Assembly: GCF_004792665.1 (NCBI RefSeq)
Contig: NZ_SRZX01000004.1
Location: 186,001 to 250,000 of the forward strand
Length of the DNA: 64,000 nt
Direction of reading: 5' to 3'
Source: Marinobacter orientalis
GTDB taxonomy: Bacteria > Pseudomonadota > Gammaproteobacteria > Pseudomonadales > Oleiphilaceae
Shown: piece after piece, positions 50,923-62,126 of the stretch
How positions within the stretch are numbered: position 1 is the stretch's first letter
How the letters are laid out: each line of letters opens with the position of its first letter
The notes under the pieces: model-generated
Databases searched by the model: none
What the model was told of the DNA's origin: nothing
The model's input: the letters and a program-made list of their open reading frames with translations, nothing else
Position numbers and translations under genes: made by a program

Positions 50923-52967
50923 TCATCTTCTCTGGCCGCCAGTACTCGAACACGCTCGAAATCCTCCTCAGTGAATGCCCCGTTCACACCGGAGATGGCG
51001 GCCAGCTTCATGCCATGTTTCAGACCCAGCTTGTAAATTTCCCGTACTTTTTCCCACTCGATATTGCGGCCAAGCGTAAAGTTCTCGAACCGCCCTTCCA
51101 GGCCAAGCACAATGGTTTCCGCCAGGCAGGCATAAACAATCCCTTTCGGCAGGCCGATATCTTTCATATGTACCTCGCCGGGCAACTGGATCTCGCCGGA
51201 TTCGATTACCAGAACATCCGGGCGTTTGGCCACGTCTGTTGCGGGAATGTCCAGTGGTCTGGCAACATCCGTGATCACGCAGCCAGGCTTCACTTTCATG
51301 ATGTCCAGGATGCGCTTGCCGGCGCCCGAAGTGGCGGTAACGATCATATCCATCTCGGCCAGATCCCGGTCTGCGGAGCCGGCAACGTGCACAATGGCTC
51401 CGGGCGTTTCCTGTTCGATGCTTTCCTTGAGAGCCAGAAGTTTTGCGGGTTCAGGCGCGGCCAGATAGATTTCATCCACCGCCTTGGCAAGCAGGCGCGC
51501 GCAAACTGAACCAATGGCACCGGTGGCTCCAACCACCATGGCCTTGCCGGCGGCTTTTCCGCTAGGGCCAATGTCGACCCGCCCTATTTTTTTCATCGCG
51601 TCGTGAGCAGCCCAGAGAGCACCAGAGGCACTGTAGCTGTTGCCGGTGGTGATAGGCAGTGGCGCCCGCTTTGCCACCGTGACGCCGGCATCGCCAACCA
51701 CTTTGGTGAAGGCGCCAAGCCCCATAATCTGGGCCCCCAGCTTTTTCGCCAGTTCCGCAGCCTGTAACAGTCTGGCGTATGTGAACTCCGGATCGTGTGC
51801 CATGATTTCCCGCGGAGTGCCTCCAACGGTTATCAGCCAACCCTCGACCTCATCGCCCGTGGGTGACTCGATGCCGGAAACCTTTGAATAGATAAAAGGC
51901 GGCGTATACGCCACGGCCTTTTCAACCAGGTTCATCACCATCGGCGGTGACACATTGGCAATCCAGTCCAGGGGTGGCGTTTTGGTGAGATATTGCTGCG
52001 AAAGCGGATGAATCACGAATGCAAACCGGTTCACCCGACGATAGCCGTTCGGATAAAGAATCCGGGGTTCGATGCCAAGGCTCTGGATGACATCCAGATA
52101 GTCGTCCGGCCCCAGTTGCCCCGGCGTCCGGGACAGCGCTGCGCTGATCATCGCTTCCATCACATTAACACCGACTGGCCGGCCTTCCAGCCAGGGACTG
52201 TAGTCCACCACCATGGCAACGTGCCGGGAGCGCATCCAGTCGAGGGCGGAATCGGTTACGCGGGAAGTGATTACCGTTTTGCCGTCCAACTCCTTATGGG
52301 TGAAATTCTCCAGATCTGCAATGGCCCCGACAATAACGTGAGACTCGGAAACGGCATGGTGCAGAGCCCCTTTTACCAGACCCTCGCCAAGCCGGTACAG
52401 CGGAGTCCGCAGCAGGGTCTCGACAGTTTTCACCGCTGCGGGCCGGAACATGACAGGCGCTGTGAGTGCTGTGAAGGTTTCCAGCTGTTTCAGGGATGTC
52501 AGCAGCCTGGGCACACCAAAATCGGTGTATGGGTCGGCAAAAAACAGGTTATCGGTATGTTCGGAAAGCGCCTTTGCAATGCGATAGCCTGCCTTGCCAT
52601 TCATGAACAGAACCCGGGCGTTGTCGAAGAAATGTCCCAGTTCCGTTTGCGTATGGCGCACCGCCCATTCCTGAAGGATGGCACGCAGACCTGCGCCGGT
52701 GGTGACCGGCTTGTCCGGAACGCAGGCCTCCAGCCGTGCGGTGTCGGGATGCTCAAGCCGTTCCCGGCCTACTTCGTAATGGTCATCAATCATGCTCAGG
52801 CCGATGGCATCTGCCTGGGAATGGACTGATTCAAGAGCCGCTTCTGCCCTGTCAAGGTCACCGTCGGTACCAATACGGATAATACGGAAGGGCTGGCCCA
52901 GGAACCCGGTTTCAAGGTCGTAGTCGTATTCGCTGGATCCATGGCTGATACTGACAACGGTTTTCAT
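50892..52967 (-). CDS. Acyl-ACP reductase (AAR)-like protein with a long N-terminal extension
   Basis: 691 residues. From about residue 316 the protein resembles cyanobacterial acyl-ACP reductase, which makes fatty aldehydes: FAFVIHPLSQQ, AQIMGLGAFTKVVGDAG, PITTGNSYSASGAL, the NADPH-binding VVGATGAIGSVCARLL (480-487 region), and YACLAETIVLGLEGRFENFT with Cys614 at the place of the catalytic Cys of AAR (ACFAEA). The first 315 residues (with FMNGKAGYRIAKALSEHTDN and MVVDYSPWLEGRPVGVNVME) are not part of AAR and I do not recognise them. It may reduce a fatty acyl thioester; no aldehyde decarbonylase is nearby. The start is the ATG at 52967. Confidence 0.75.
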   Translation of the reverse strand: MKTVVSISHGSSEYDYDLETGFLGQPFRIIRIGTDGDLDRAEAALESVHSQADAIGLSMIDDHYEVGRERLEHPDTARLEACVPDKPVTTGAGLRAILQEWAVRHTQTELGHFFDNARVLFMNGKAGYRIAKALSEHTDNLFFADPYTDFGVPRLLTSLKQLETFTALTAPVMFRPAAVKTVETLLRTPLYRLGEGLVKGALHHAVSESHVIVGAIADLENFTHKELDGKTVITSRVTDSALDWMRSRHVAMVVDYSPWLEGRPVGVNVMEAMISAALSRTPGQLGPDDYLDVIQSLGIEPRILYPNGYRRVNRFAFVIHPLSQQYLTKTPPLDWIANVSPPMVMNLVEKAVAYTPPFIYSKVSGIESPTGDEVEGWLITVGGTPREIMAHDPEFTYARLLQAAELAKKLGAQIMGLGAFTKVVGDAGVTVAKRAPLPITTGNSYSASGALWAAHDAMKKIGRVDIGPSGKAAGKAMVVGATGAIGSVCARLLAKAVDEIYLAAPEPAKLLALKESIEQETPGAIVHVAGSADRDLAEMDMIVTATSGAGKRILDIMKVKPGCVITDVARPLDIPATDVAKRPDVLVIESGEIQLPGEVHMKDIGLPKGIVYACLAETIVLGLEGRFENFTLGRNIEWEKVREIYKLGLKHGMKLAAISGVNGAFTEEDFERVRVLAAREDDQAEGSTMPA

Positions 52968-53076
52968 ATTCAGACATTCCCTTTGCTTGTTGTTGTCTTT
53001 TACAGACTAAATCATGGCATCCATTTTTGCCTTAGCGCAGATCAAATTCCCGAGCGCCACGATCCGGAATTGTGGT

Positions 53077-54051
53077 TCAGCCTGCCAAAGCAGTCCCCGA
53101 GTATGCAATCCCTGAATCCAGACAGGCCATCATGGGGGCCACCTGACGGATTTTACGGGCCTCGGGCCAGATTGCTTCAGCCTCGGCAAAGCCCTGTCGC
53201 AGGAAATTGAGCCATTGTTTGATGCGGCCGGTCACGTAGCGATCCTCCAGCCAGCCCTGAAGAACGGTGGCGTATTCGCGAACCAGGCCCACGGCTTCAG
53301 CCCAGGTCATATCCGTTACCGCCACACCCTGCTGGCTTGCCCTGATCTGCCGGGCCAGATCCGGCCGCGCAATCAGGCCTCGGCCGATCATTACATCGTC
53401 ACAGCCGGACACTTCCCGGCATCGCCAGTAGTCCGCCACAGTCCAGATTTCCCCATTCGCGATGATGTGGGTATTTACCGCTTCCCTTGCCCGGGCAATT
53501 TCCTCCCAGTACGCAGGCGGACGGTAGCCGTCTACTTTGCTACGGGCGTGGATGACAATCTCTTCAGCGCCGGCAGCTTCCAGTGCCTGCGCACAAGCGA
53601 CGCCCATGGAGCGGTCGTCATAACCCAGTCGCATTTTTGCGGTTACCGGCACATTAGCGGGCACAGCCTGGCGCACGGCAGCCACAATCTGGTGCATCAG
53701 TTCCGGCTCGCGCATCAGCACGCAGCCACCCTTATGCTTGTTGACGGTTTTGGCCGGACAACCGAAATTGATATCCACCTGGGTTGCCCCCAGTTCGGCG
53801 GCTTTTGCGCCATGACAGGCCATCTGGTACGGGTCTGAGCCGAGTAGCTGAACCGCCACCGGTGTACCCGCTTCAGTCAGTGACTGGTTGTGCAGTTCCG
53901 GAGCGTATTTGTAGAACACTCTTGCCGGCAGCATGCCACGGGTTACGCGAATGAATTCCGTCACACACCGGTCAATCCCACCGACCCTGGTCAGTGTTTC
54001 ACGGATGGGTGCATCGACCAGCCCTTCCATCGGGGCGAGGATGATTCGCAT
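53077..54051 (-). CDS. dusC: tRNA-dihydrouridine(16) synthase
   Basis: 324 residues, FMN-dependent Dus family, DusC branch. The N terminus ILAPMEGLVDAPIRETLTRV and the catalytic-cysteine loop DINFGCPAKTVNKHKGGCVL are diagnostic; AKMRLGYDD, EIVIHARSKVDGYRPPAYWE and DVMIGRGLIARPDLARQI follow. It reduces U16 in tRNA to dihydrouridine. The C-terminal helical domain binds tRNA. Single gene, 110 bases downstream of the start of the AAR-like gene on the same strand. Confidence 0.93.
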   Translation of the reverse strand: MRIILAPMEGLVDAPIRETLTRVGGIDRCVTEFIRVTRGMLPARVFYKYAPELHNQSLTEAGTPVAVQLLGSDPYQMACHGAKAAELGATQVDINFGCPAKTVNKHKGGCVLMREPELMHQIVAAVRQAVPANVPVTAKMRLGYDDRSMGVACAQALEAAGAEEIVIHARSKVDGYRPPAYWEEIARAREAVNTHIIANGEIWTVADYWRCREVSGCDDVMIGRGLIARPDLARQIRASQQGVAVTDMTWAEAVGLVREYATVLQGWLEDRYVTGRIKQWLNFLRQGFAEAEAIWPEARKIRQVAPMMACLDSGIAYSGTALAG

Positions 54052-54179
54052 GTGTGCTCCAGCAGAAAAACAGGTGTGGTCAGATTGAGACTGATCAGGA
54101 ATCAGGCGGCAAGGATTGTAAGGAATCTGGCGGGAAGTTGGTAGGTGGACACTTTGACAGGCCCTTTGATGGGCTCGTT

Positions 54180-54208
54180 AATGGGCACCCCTTACCGGAG
54201 TGCCCATT
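54180..54208 (-). terminator. Hairpin downstream of katG
   Basis: AATGGGCAC (54180-54188) and GTGCCCATT (54200-54208) form a perfect nine-bp stem 12 bases past the katG stop. No T run follows on the minus strand, so termination may be Rho-aided. A second smaller stem (GGCCC/GGGCTC) lies further on. Confidence 0.5.
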
Positions 54209-54220
54209 CATCGGCAGATT

Positions 54221-56431
<2,211 letters not shown>

Positions 56432-56496
56432 TTACGTAAGCAACTCTAACTATAGGACAAAAAAAGTGCTCTGCTCTGAGTATTAATTATGTACGG

Positions 56497-56513
56497 GATA
56501 GCGAATGCCTATC
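56497..56513 (-). promoter_or_regulatory. OxyR-like site upstream of katG
   Basis: GATAG-N7-CTATC (GATAGCGAATGCCTATC) agrees with the ATAG-N7-CTAT half of the OxyR consensus, and a TTAT seven bases before keeps partial phase with a second half. It lies about 105 bases upstream of the katG start. Binding is inferred. Confidence 0.45.
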
Positions 56514-56647
56514 AGATTTTCCCGCAGTCTGCCAAGGCGTTACCCCTCTGGCGAGAACATCCAACTTAACGCGACACAAGCATTTAATACAATTAATTAA
56601 AAACAAGCTTGTGAAAGTTTTTGACAATGATGGGCGGCAGTCGGAGA

Positions 56648-56866
56648 TCAGAGCCTTTCAATGGACATAAACTTCCCGGCATCGTCAAAAAGAATCCGGA
56701 AGCTCCCACGAACGCCATCGCTGAGGTAAAAGCGGGAAAGGATGCGGGCCGGGAAGCGGACAGAGCGCCCGTCCCGGGCCGTGGTGCGGACATCGGTGGC
56801 GATGCCCTGATAGAGCTTTATCCACTCATCAGGGCTGATTTCGACGTCCACAATGATCTGCTGCAT
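56648..56866 (-). CDS. DUF2835 protein
   Basis: 72 residues matching DUF2835: IIVDVEISPDEWIKLYQGIA at the start and FYLSDGVRGSFRILFDDAGK at the end with the final SIERL. Small beta-rich protein of unknown function. Length matches the family. It lies upstream of katG on the same strand with 255 bases between, which contain the OxyR-like site. The REP cluster follows upstream. Confidence 0.87.
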   Translation of the reverse strand: MQQIIVDVEISPDEWIKLYQGIATDVRTTARDGRSVRFPARILSRFYLSDGVRGSFRILFDDAGKFMSIERL

Positions 56867-56880
56867 GGCATCCTGGAATG

Positions 56881-57021
56881 GTAGGTCGGATTAGGCAAAG
56901 CCTTAATCCCACATATCTGTTTGGCATAGTCGGGCCTGTTGTCGGATTACGGCTGCGCCTAATCCGACCTACGGTCTGTATGCCCGGTCCGCTGTCGGAT
57001 TACGGCTGCGCCTAATCCGAC
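56881..57021. repeat. REP-type palindrome cluster
   Basis: Three related palindromes: GGATTAGGC-AAA-GCCTTAATCC (56888-56909) in one orientation, and two copies of GTCGGATTACGGCTGCGCC then TAATCCGAC (56941-56968 and 56994-57021) in the other. Each has an outer stem GTCGGATTA/TAATCCGAC, inner GGC/GCC and a one-base bulge, the usual REP form. The arrangement is like a BIME. It lies between htpG (3' end) and DUF2835. Confidence 0.85.
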
Positions 57022-57036
57022 CTGCGGTTTCAGGCT

Positions 57037-58929
57037 TTAGTTTGCCAGTTCCAGCAACAGGCGGTTCAGGCGGCTGACGTAGGCTCCCGGATCTTCCAAC
57101 TGCTCGCCGCTGGCCAGCGTAGCCTGGTCCAGCAGTACTGCGGACAGTTCCTTGAAGCGCTCTTCACCTTGTTCACTTTCCAGGCGCTGAACCAGCGGAT
57201 GGTCCACGTTGATTTCGAAAATCGGCTTGCTGTCCGGCACTTTCTGGCCAGCGGCTTCCATGATCTTCTTCATCTGGGCGCCCATGTCGAAGTCGCCAAC
57301 GACCAGGCAGGCCGGTGAGTCGGTCAGGCGATTGGTAACACGCACGTCCTGAACGCGATCGGACAGAGCGTTCTTGATGCGCTCCAGCAGATCCTTGTGT
57401 TCCTTGGTGGCTTCTTCCTGGTGTTTCTTGTCTTCCTCGGTTTCCACGTCGCCCAGATCAAGCTCGCCGCGGGCAACGTCCTGGAACTGCTTGCCGTCGT
57501 ATTCGTTGAGGTAGCCCATCATCCACTCGTCAATCCGGTCAGAGAGGATCAGCACCTCGACGCCCTTCTTGCGGAATACTTCCAGGTGCGGGCTACTCTT
57601 GGCGGCCATGAAATTGTCAGCGGTGATGTAGTAGATCTTGCTCTGACCTTCTTTCATCCGACCGATGTAGTCATCCAGCGACACTGTTTGTGCCTCGTCG
57701 CCGGTATGGGTGGATGCAAACCGCAACAGGCCGCCGATCTTCTCGCGATTGCTGAAGTCTTCCGCGGGCCCTTCCTTCATCACCGTGCCAAACTCGTTCC
57801 AGAACTGCTGGTATTTCTCCGGTTCCTTCTTTGCCAGCTTGGAGAGCATGTCGAGAACCCGCTTGGTGACGGCGGTACGGATGCTGTCCACGGTGCTGTC
57901 GTTCTGAAGGATCTCCCGGGAAACGTTCAGTGACAGATCGTTGGAGTCAATCACGCCCTTGGTAAAGCGCAGGTAAAGCGGCAGGAACTGTTCGGCGTCG
58001 TCCATGATGAACACGCGCTGCACATAGAGTTTCAGGCCACGGGGCGCTTCGCGGTTATAGAGATCAAACGGCGCACGTCCTGGAATGTACAGCAGGCTGG
58101 TGTAATCCAGCTTGCCTTCGACCTTGTTGTGGGACCAGGTCAGCGGATCTTCAAAGTCATGGGAGATGTGCTTGTAGAATTCCTTGTACTCTTCGTCCTT
58201 GATCTCGCTGCGGGACAGCGTCCACAGAGCAGTGGCATCGTTGACGGTTTCATACTCGCCCTTCTCGCCCTCTTCCCCGGATTCAGATTTCATCATCACC
58301 GGGAACGAGATGTGGTCGGAATACTTTTTCACCAGGTTGCGCAGGCGGGAACCGTCGGCAAATTCCCTGGCGTCGTCTTTAAGGTGCAGAACGATTGTGG
58401 TGCCACGCTCGTCAAGATCCACATTCTCGATGGTGAACTCACCATCGCCTTTGGACTCCCAGTGGACGCCTTCCTCAACAGGTGCACCGGCGCGACGGGT
58501 ATAGACTTCCACCGCGTCCGCAACGATAAAGGAGGAATAGAAACCGACACCAAACTGACCGATCAGCTTGCTGTCTTTCTTCTCGTCACCGGAAAGCTGC
58601 TGCAGGAATTCTGCGGTACCGGACCGGGCGATTGTGCCGAGGTTCTGGACGACGTCATCACGGGTCATTCCGATGCCGTTATCAGAGAGAGTGACGGTGT
58701 TCTTCTCCGCATCATAATCCAGACGAATTTTCAGCTCAGGATCGTTCTCGAAAAGGCTGTCATCTTTCAGCGCAGCAAAGCGCAGCTTGTCTTCTGCATC
58801 CGAGGCATTGGAAATCAGCTCACGCAGGAAGATTTCCTTGTTGGAATACAGGGAATGAATCATCAGGTTAAGTAGCTGCTTGACCTCAGTCTGAAAACCA
58901 AGGGTCTCTTTTTGCGATTCAACCGTCAT
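57037..58929 (-). CDS. htpG: Chaperone HtpG (Hsp90)
   Basis: 630 residues, ATP-dependent chaperone, full length. N-terminal ATPase: [20 protein letters not shown] with [11 protein letters not shown] (GHKL motif N-box), [20 protein letters not shown] and [14 protein letters not shown]. Middle-domain signatures [20 protein letters not shown] and [18 protein letters not shown]-terminal dimerisation domain follows. ATG 58929 has GGAG upstream; a further upstream in-frame ATG at 58986 would add 19 unlikely residues. A sigma-32-type promoter lies at 59087-59114. Confidence 0.96.
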   Translation of the reverse strand: MTVESQKETLGFQTEVKQLLNLMIHSLYSNKEIFLRELISNASDAEDKLRFAALKDDSLFENDPELKIRLDYDAEKNTVTLSDNGIGMTRDDVVQNLGTIARSGTAEFLQQLSGDEKKDSKLIGQFGVGFYSSFIVADAVEVYTRRAGAPVEEGVHWESKGDGEFTIENVDLDERGTTIVLHLKDDAREFADGSRLRNLVKKYSDHISFPVMMKSESGEEGEKGEYETVNDATALWTLSRSEIKDEEYKEFYKHISHDFEDPLTWSHNKVEGKLDYTSLLYIPGRAPFDLYNREAPRGLKLYVQRVFIMDDAEQFLPLYLRFTKGVIDSNDLSLNVSREILQNDSTVDSIRTAVTKRVLDMLSKLAKKEPEKYQQFWNEFGTVMKEGPAEDFSNREKIGGLLRFASTHTGDEAQTVSLDDYIGRMKEGQSKIYYITADNFMAAKSSPHLEVFRKKGVEVLILSDRIDEWMMGYLNEYDGKQFQDVARGELDLGDVETEEDKKHQEEATKEHKDLLERIKNALSDRVQDVRVTNRLTDSPACLVVGDFDMGAQMKKIMEAAGQKVPDSKPIFEINVDHPLVQRLESEQGEERFKELSAVLLDQATLASGEQLEDPGAYVSRLNRLLLELAN

Positions 58930-59086
58930 GGCTTGTTTTTTCTCCTGCTGTTTGGGTTTGGAGGATCGGCGCGGGTGCGGAGCCATGGATGGCGGAGCCC
59001 GAGCCGCACATGGACGTCTCGAGGCGTGTTTCGTAAACCCGTCCTCAACTGCTCGCCTGCATCAATCCCTAATATGCTGAACTTGG

Positions 59087-59114
59087 AAATGGGGTTCATC
59101 CGGGGTATTTCAAC
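59087..59114 (-). promoter_or_regulatory. Sigma-32 heat-shock promoter of htpG
   Basis: On the minus strand GTTGAAA, 13 bases, CCCCATTT closely matches the sigma-32 consensus (CTTGAAA, 13-15 bases, CCCCATNT). It ends about 158 bases before the htpG start. The -35 lies in a perfect hairpin, CGGGGT (59101-59106) with ACCCCG (59113-59118), which may be a terminator for the upstream thioesterase genes or an operator. Confidence 0.75.
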
Positions 59115-59129
59115 CCCGATAAGATGAAG

Positions 59130-59564
59130 TCAATCATCCAGCAGGAAGTGCGCCCGGGCTGTGGCAATGGGCTGGGAGCGGGATTTCTGCCAGGCGGTGA
59201 TCATCACGTTGGCCACGCGGTTGCCCTGGCGGGTGAGCTGGCACTCTGCGAAGGTTTCGCGGTTGAGGCCTGCGCGCAGATAATCGAGGGAGAAATCGAC
59301 AATCCGGGGCATGCGCAGGGTTTCCTGGGACATCATCAGGTAGATGACCGCAGACAACTCCATGAAACCACCGATGACACCGCCGTGAATGGCCGGCAGT
59401 ATCGGATTGCCCAGGTTCTCCTTTTTTCTGGGGAGGCGGAAAATCAGGTCGTCGCCGAAGCGGTCGCATGCCAGGCCGATGAAGCGGGCGTAGGGAATGC
59501 TTTCCAGCATGCGGGAAAAATCACCGGTTTCCTGGGTGTAGCGAAGGATTTCCGGGCTGGTCAT
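59130..59564 (-). CDS. PaaI-type hotdog thioesterase, copy 2
   Basis: 144 residues, hotdog fold thioesterase. The signature is IHGGVIGGFMELSAVIYLMM; N-terminal YARFIGLACDRFGDDLIFRL and VDFSLDYLRAGLNRETFAEC follow the family pattern. It hydrolyses an acyl-CoA thioester, substrate unknown. It overlaps the upstream paralog by four bases (ATGA), so the two are made together and may form a heteromer. Confidence 0.87.
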   Translation of the reverse strand: MTSPEILRYTQETGDFSRMLESIPYARFIGLACDRFGDDLIFRLPRKKENLGNPILPAIHGGVIGGFMELSAVIYLMMSQETLRMPRIVDFSLDYLRAGLNRETFAECQLTRQGNRVANVMITAWQKSRSQPIATARAHFLLDD

Positions 59565-60040
59565 GCTTTGCCTCCGTCGATCAGTTTACGGAAAGACTTG
59601 GGCATTGCCTCTTTGCCTATCCTCATGAACGTGGCGACACAGTTGGCAACGGTATCACCAGGGTCCTGGAAGGCTTCGCAGCGGGTAAAGATGATATTGC
59701 GGGTAACCCTGTAGGTTTCGGCCCGGGCGTAAACCGGCTTGTGGGGTTCAGCCGGACGCATGTAATCCACTCGCAGATCCAGCGTCGGGCATAATTCGAA
59801 CTCTTCCAGGGCGCACATGATCACCGAGCCGGAGGCCGTATCCATCAGAGTGGTAATGGCACCGCCGTGTATCACGCCGGTATCGGGATTGCCGATAATA
59901 CGATCGCTGTATGGCAGGCACAGGATCAACTGGCCCTCTTTTGCCGATGTTACGGTCAGACCCAGTTCGCGGCCCTGGTTGAGGGTTGCTATAAAACGGC
60001 GAACCCGGTCCATTCTAGTGGCGTCGTTCATAAGGACCAT
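59561..60040 (-). CDS. PaaI-type hotdog thioesterase, copy 1
   Basis: 159 residues. The hallmark HGGAITTLMDTASGSVIMCA with VIHGG and the later LDLRVDYMRPAEPHKPVYAR are clear. Related to but distinct from the next gene. An alternative ATG at 60031 removes three residues; neither start has a strong ribosome binding site. Divergent from the M48 peptidase gene across about 185 bases. Paired thioesterases of this type are common in proteobacteria. Confidence 0.88.
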   Translation of the reverse strand: MVLMNDATRMDRVRRFIATLNQGRELGLTVTSAKEGQLILCLPYSDRIIGNPDTGVIHGGAITTLMDTASGSVIMCALEEFELCPTLDLRVDYMRPAEPHKPVYARAETYRVTRNIIFTRCEAFQDPGDTVANCVATFMRIGKEAMPKSFRKLIDGGKA

Positions 60041-60224
60041 TACAAGTGAGAAGGAGTAATTCGCAATGATAACGCAACCCCGGGAAAGCCTCCAGACAAC
60101 AGGTCTTTAGCTGCAGGCACACAGCTGACAGCGCGGATATGGTATAAACGTGGCAAAACTGTATAAAAGGCGACGTCGTCAACCGGCAGACTTGCCCAGG
60201 GACATCAACCAAGGAGTCTTATCC

Positions 60225-61505
60225 GTGAACATCCACGCTGGATTACGATATCTCACCGTTATTGTTGTGCTGGCTTTTGTATCCGGGTGCTCTGTTAACC
60301 CGGTCACCGGTGAAAAACAGCTCTCGCTGATCTCCGAAAGCCAGGAGCTTTCCATTGGTAGCGAACAATACAAACCCACCCAGCAGACCCAGGGCGGTCA
60401 GTTTTACCTTGACCCGGAACTGAACCGTTACGTCAGCGAAGTAGGCCAGAAACTGGCAAAAGTCAGTGACCGCCCCGACCTGCCCTACGAATTCGTGGTA
60501 CTGAACAGCAGTGTTCCTAACGCCTGGGCACTACCGGGCGGCAAGATTGCCATTAATCGTGGATTACTGACGGAACTGAAAGACGAAGCCCAGCTTGCCT
60601 CGATTCTGGGCCATGAGATTGTTCATGCTGCGGCCCGACACAGTGTCCAGCGCATGCAGCAGGGCACACTTATCAGTTTGGGCGTGGCAGGCCTGGGCTT
60701 TGCCCTGTCGGATAACGAGTGGGCCGGACTGATCATGGGGGGCGCAGCCATGGGCGCCCAGTTGGCACTGGCCCAGTACAGCCAGGCGGACGAGCTCGAG
60801 TCCGACCATTACGGTATCCGCTACATGAAAGAAGCCGGCTATGACCCGCAGGCGGCGGTGGAATTGCAGGAACTCTTCGTCCGCCTTTCCGAAGGCCGCG
60901 AAACCAGCTTTATAGAGGGCATGTTCGCCACCCACCCCCCTTCACAGAAGCGCGTGCGGGAAAACCAGGAACTGGTCGACAAGATAGGTGCGGGTGGTTA
61001 CCGCGGCAGGGACGTGTACCAGGAAAAACTGTCGTTCTTGCGGGATCGACAGCCCGCTTATGAGGCTCACGAGGAAGCCATGAAGCTGGCAAGCAACGAC
61101 AAGCTTGACCAGGCACTTGCCAGAGTGAACGAGGCAATCAGCATAGAACCGGAAGAAGCCGCCTTCTATTCTCTGCGCGGTCGCATTTACAGGGCGAAGG
61201 ACAATCCGGAAAAAGCAGAGGCAGACTTCGATAAAGCCACGTCCCTGTACCCCGAAATGTTTGCCTATCAGTTGCACAGTGGTCTGAACGCGCTGGAGCT
61301 GAACAAACTGGACAAGGCAAAAGAACGGCTGAACAAGGCCAACGAAACCGTTCCCACCTCCATTGCCTTTCTGCGCCTGGGTGACATTGCAGTCAAACAG
61401 AATCGCCGGGACGACGCGATCCGGTATTACAGTACCGCTGCCGAGGCTGAAGGAGAGATTGCACAGGAAGCACAACAGAAGCTGGTCCAGTTGACGGGGA
61501 ACTAA
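60225..61505 (+). CDS. M48-family metalloprotease lipoprotein with TPR tail (BepA/YfgC-like)
   Basis: 426 residues. Lipoprotein signal with lipobox VSGC (Cys22). M48 peptidase domain with H130-E-I-V-H134 in LGHEIVHAAARH and the third ligand in DELESDHYGIRYM. The C-terminal half has TPR repeats (DQALARVNEAISIEPEEAAF; EKAEADFDKATSLYPEMFAY). BepA-type proteins are periplasmic proteases/chaperones for outer membrane proteins; this one fits that role. Start at GTG 60225 with AAGGAGTCTTATCC; the codons before lack a signal peptide. Confidence 0.88.
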   Translation: MNIHAGLRYLTVIVVLAFVSGCSVNPVTGEKQLSLISESQELSIGSEQYKPTQQTQGGQFYLDPELNRYVSEVGQKLAKVSDRPDLPYEFVVLNSSVPNAWALPGGKIAINRGLLTELKDEAQLASILGHEIVHAAARHSVQRMQQGTLISLGVAGLGFALSDNEWAGLIMGGAAMGAQLALAQYSQADELESDHYGIRYMKEAGYDPQAAVELQELFVRLSEGRETSFIEGMFATHPPSQKRVRENQELVDKIGAGGYRGRDVYQEKLSFLRDRQPAYEAHEEAMKLASNDKLDQALARVNEAISIEPEEAAFYSLRGRIYRAKDNPEKAEADFDKATSLYPEMFAYQLHSGLNALELNKLDKAKERLNKANETVPTSIAFLRLGDIAVKQNRRDDAIRYYSTAAEAEGEIAQEAQQKLVQLTGN

Positions 61506-61524
61506 AGTCGTCGTCCGCATTGAC

Positions 61525-61546
61525 TTTTAGAGCAATAACTCTAAAA
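61525..61546. promoter_or_regulatory. AT-rich perfect inverted repeat
   Basis: TTTTAGAG (61525-61532) and CTCTAAAA (61539-61546) around CAATAA, 19 bases after the M48 gene stop and 35 before the next start. It may be an operator for the SCP2-like/alcohol dehydrogenase operon, or a terminator without a T tract. Confidence 0.45.
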
Positions 61547-61580
61547 ATCAGTGTATCGAGACCATAACCGGACGATTGCC

Positions 61581-62126
61581 ATGCTCGCGAAACGTATCCA
61601 GCCGATGGCCTTTCAGGCTCGTCGGCTTTATGTGGAACTGATGTTCCAGGTCATGGGGCGTGCCCTTCAGGCCATCAGCGAAGTTGATGCTTCTGCCCGG
61701 AGGGAAGCCCGCGGCCTGCCCGAAGGCTTCCTTTTTGAAATGATGGTGATGCCGGATGGCTCGCGCCTCATTGTGGAGCACGTCGGCGACGGCCGCTTTC
61801 ACTATCACGGCAATTCCGCGCCCCGGCCAGTGGATCTGTCCATCCGGTTCAAGCATATTGCCCATGCCTTTCTGGTAATGTCTTTCCAGGAAAAAACCTC
61901 GGTCGCTTTTGCTAACGATCGCATGCTGGTGGATGGGGATATCGGCTACGCCGTTCGCATGACCCGAATCCTGAATCGCCTTGAATCCTTTATCCTGCCC
62001 AGGGTGGTGGCAGAGCGTGCGGTCAAGGAGTACCCCTCAAATCTGCGCCTGCCCGAGAAGCTCCTCAGTGCGGCCCGTATATACCTCAAGGTAGCCTCCA
62101 ATTTTATCGAGACGGTAAGAGCATAA
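61581..62126 (+). CDS. SCP2-like lipid-binding protein, tentative
   Basis: About 181 residues. The central and C-terminal parts (VDLSIRFKHIAHAFLVMSFQ; TSVAFANDRMLVDGDIGYAV) have the pattern of a sterol carrier protein 2-type fold, often found beside iron alcohol dehydrogenases in gammaproteobacteria. Function unknown; a lipid or acyl carrier is a guess. ATG 61581 is chosen; GTG 61551 would add ten residues but overlaps close to the inverted repeat. Its stop overlaps the start of the next gene by one base. Confidence 0.65.
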   Translation: MLAKRIQPMAFQARRLYVELMFQVMGRALQAISEVDASARREARGLPEGFLFEMMVMPDGSRLIVEHVGDGRFHYHGNSAPRPVDLSIRFKHIAHAFLVMSFQEKTSVAFANDRMLVDGDIGYAVRMTRILNRLESFILPRVVAERAVKEYPSNLRLPEKLLSAARIYLKVASNFIETVRA

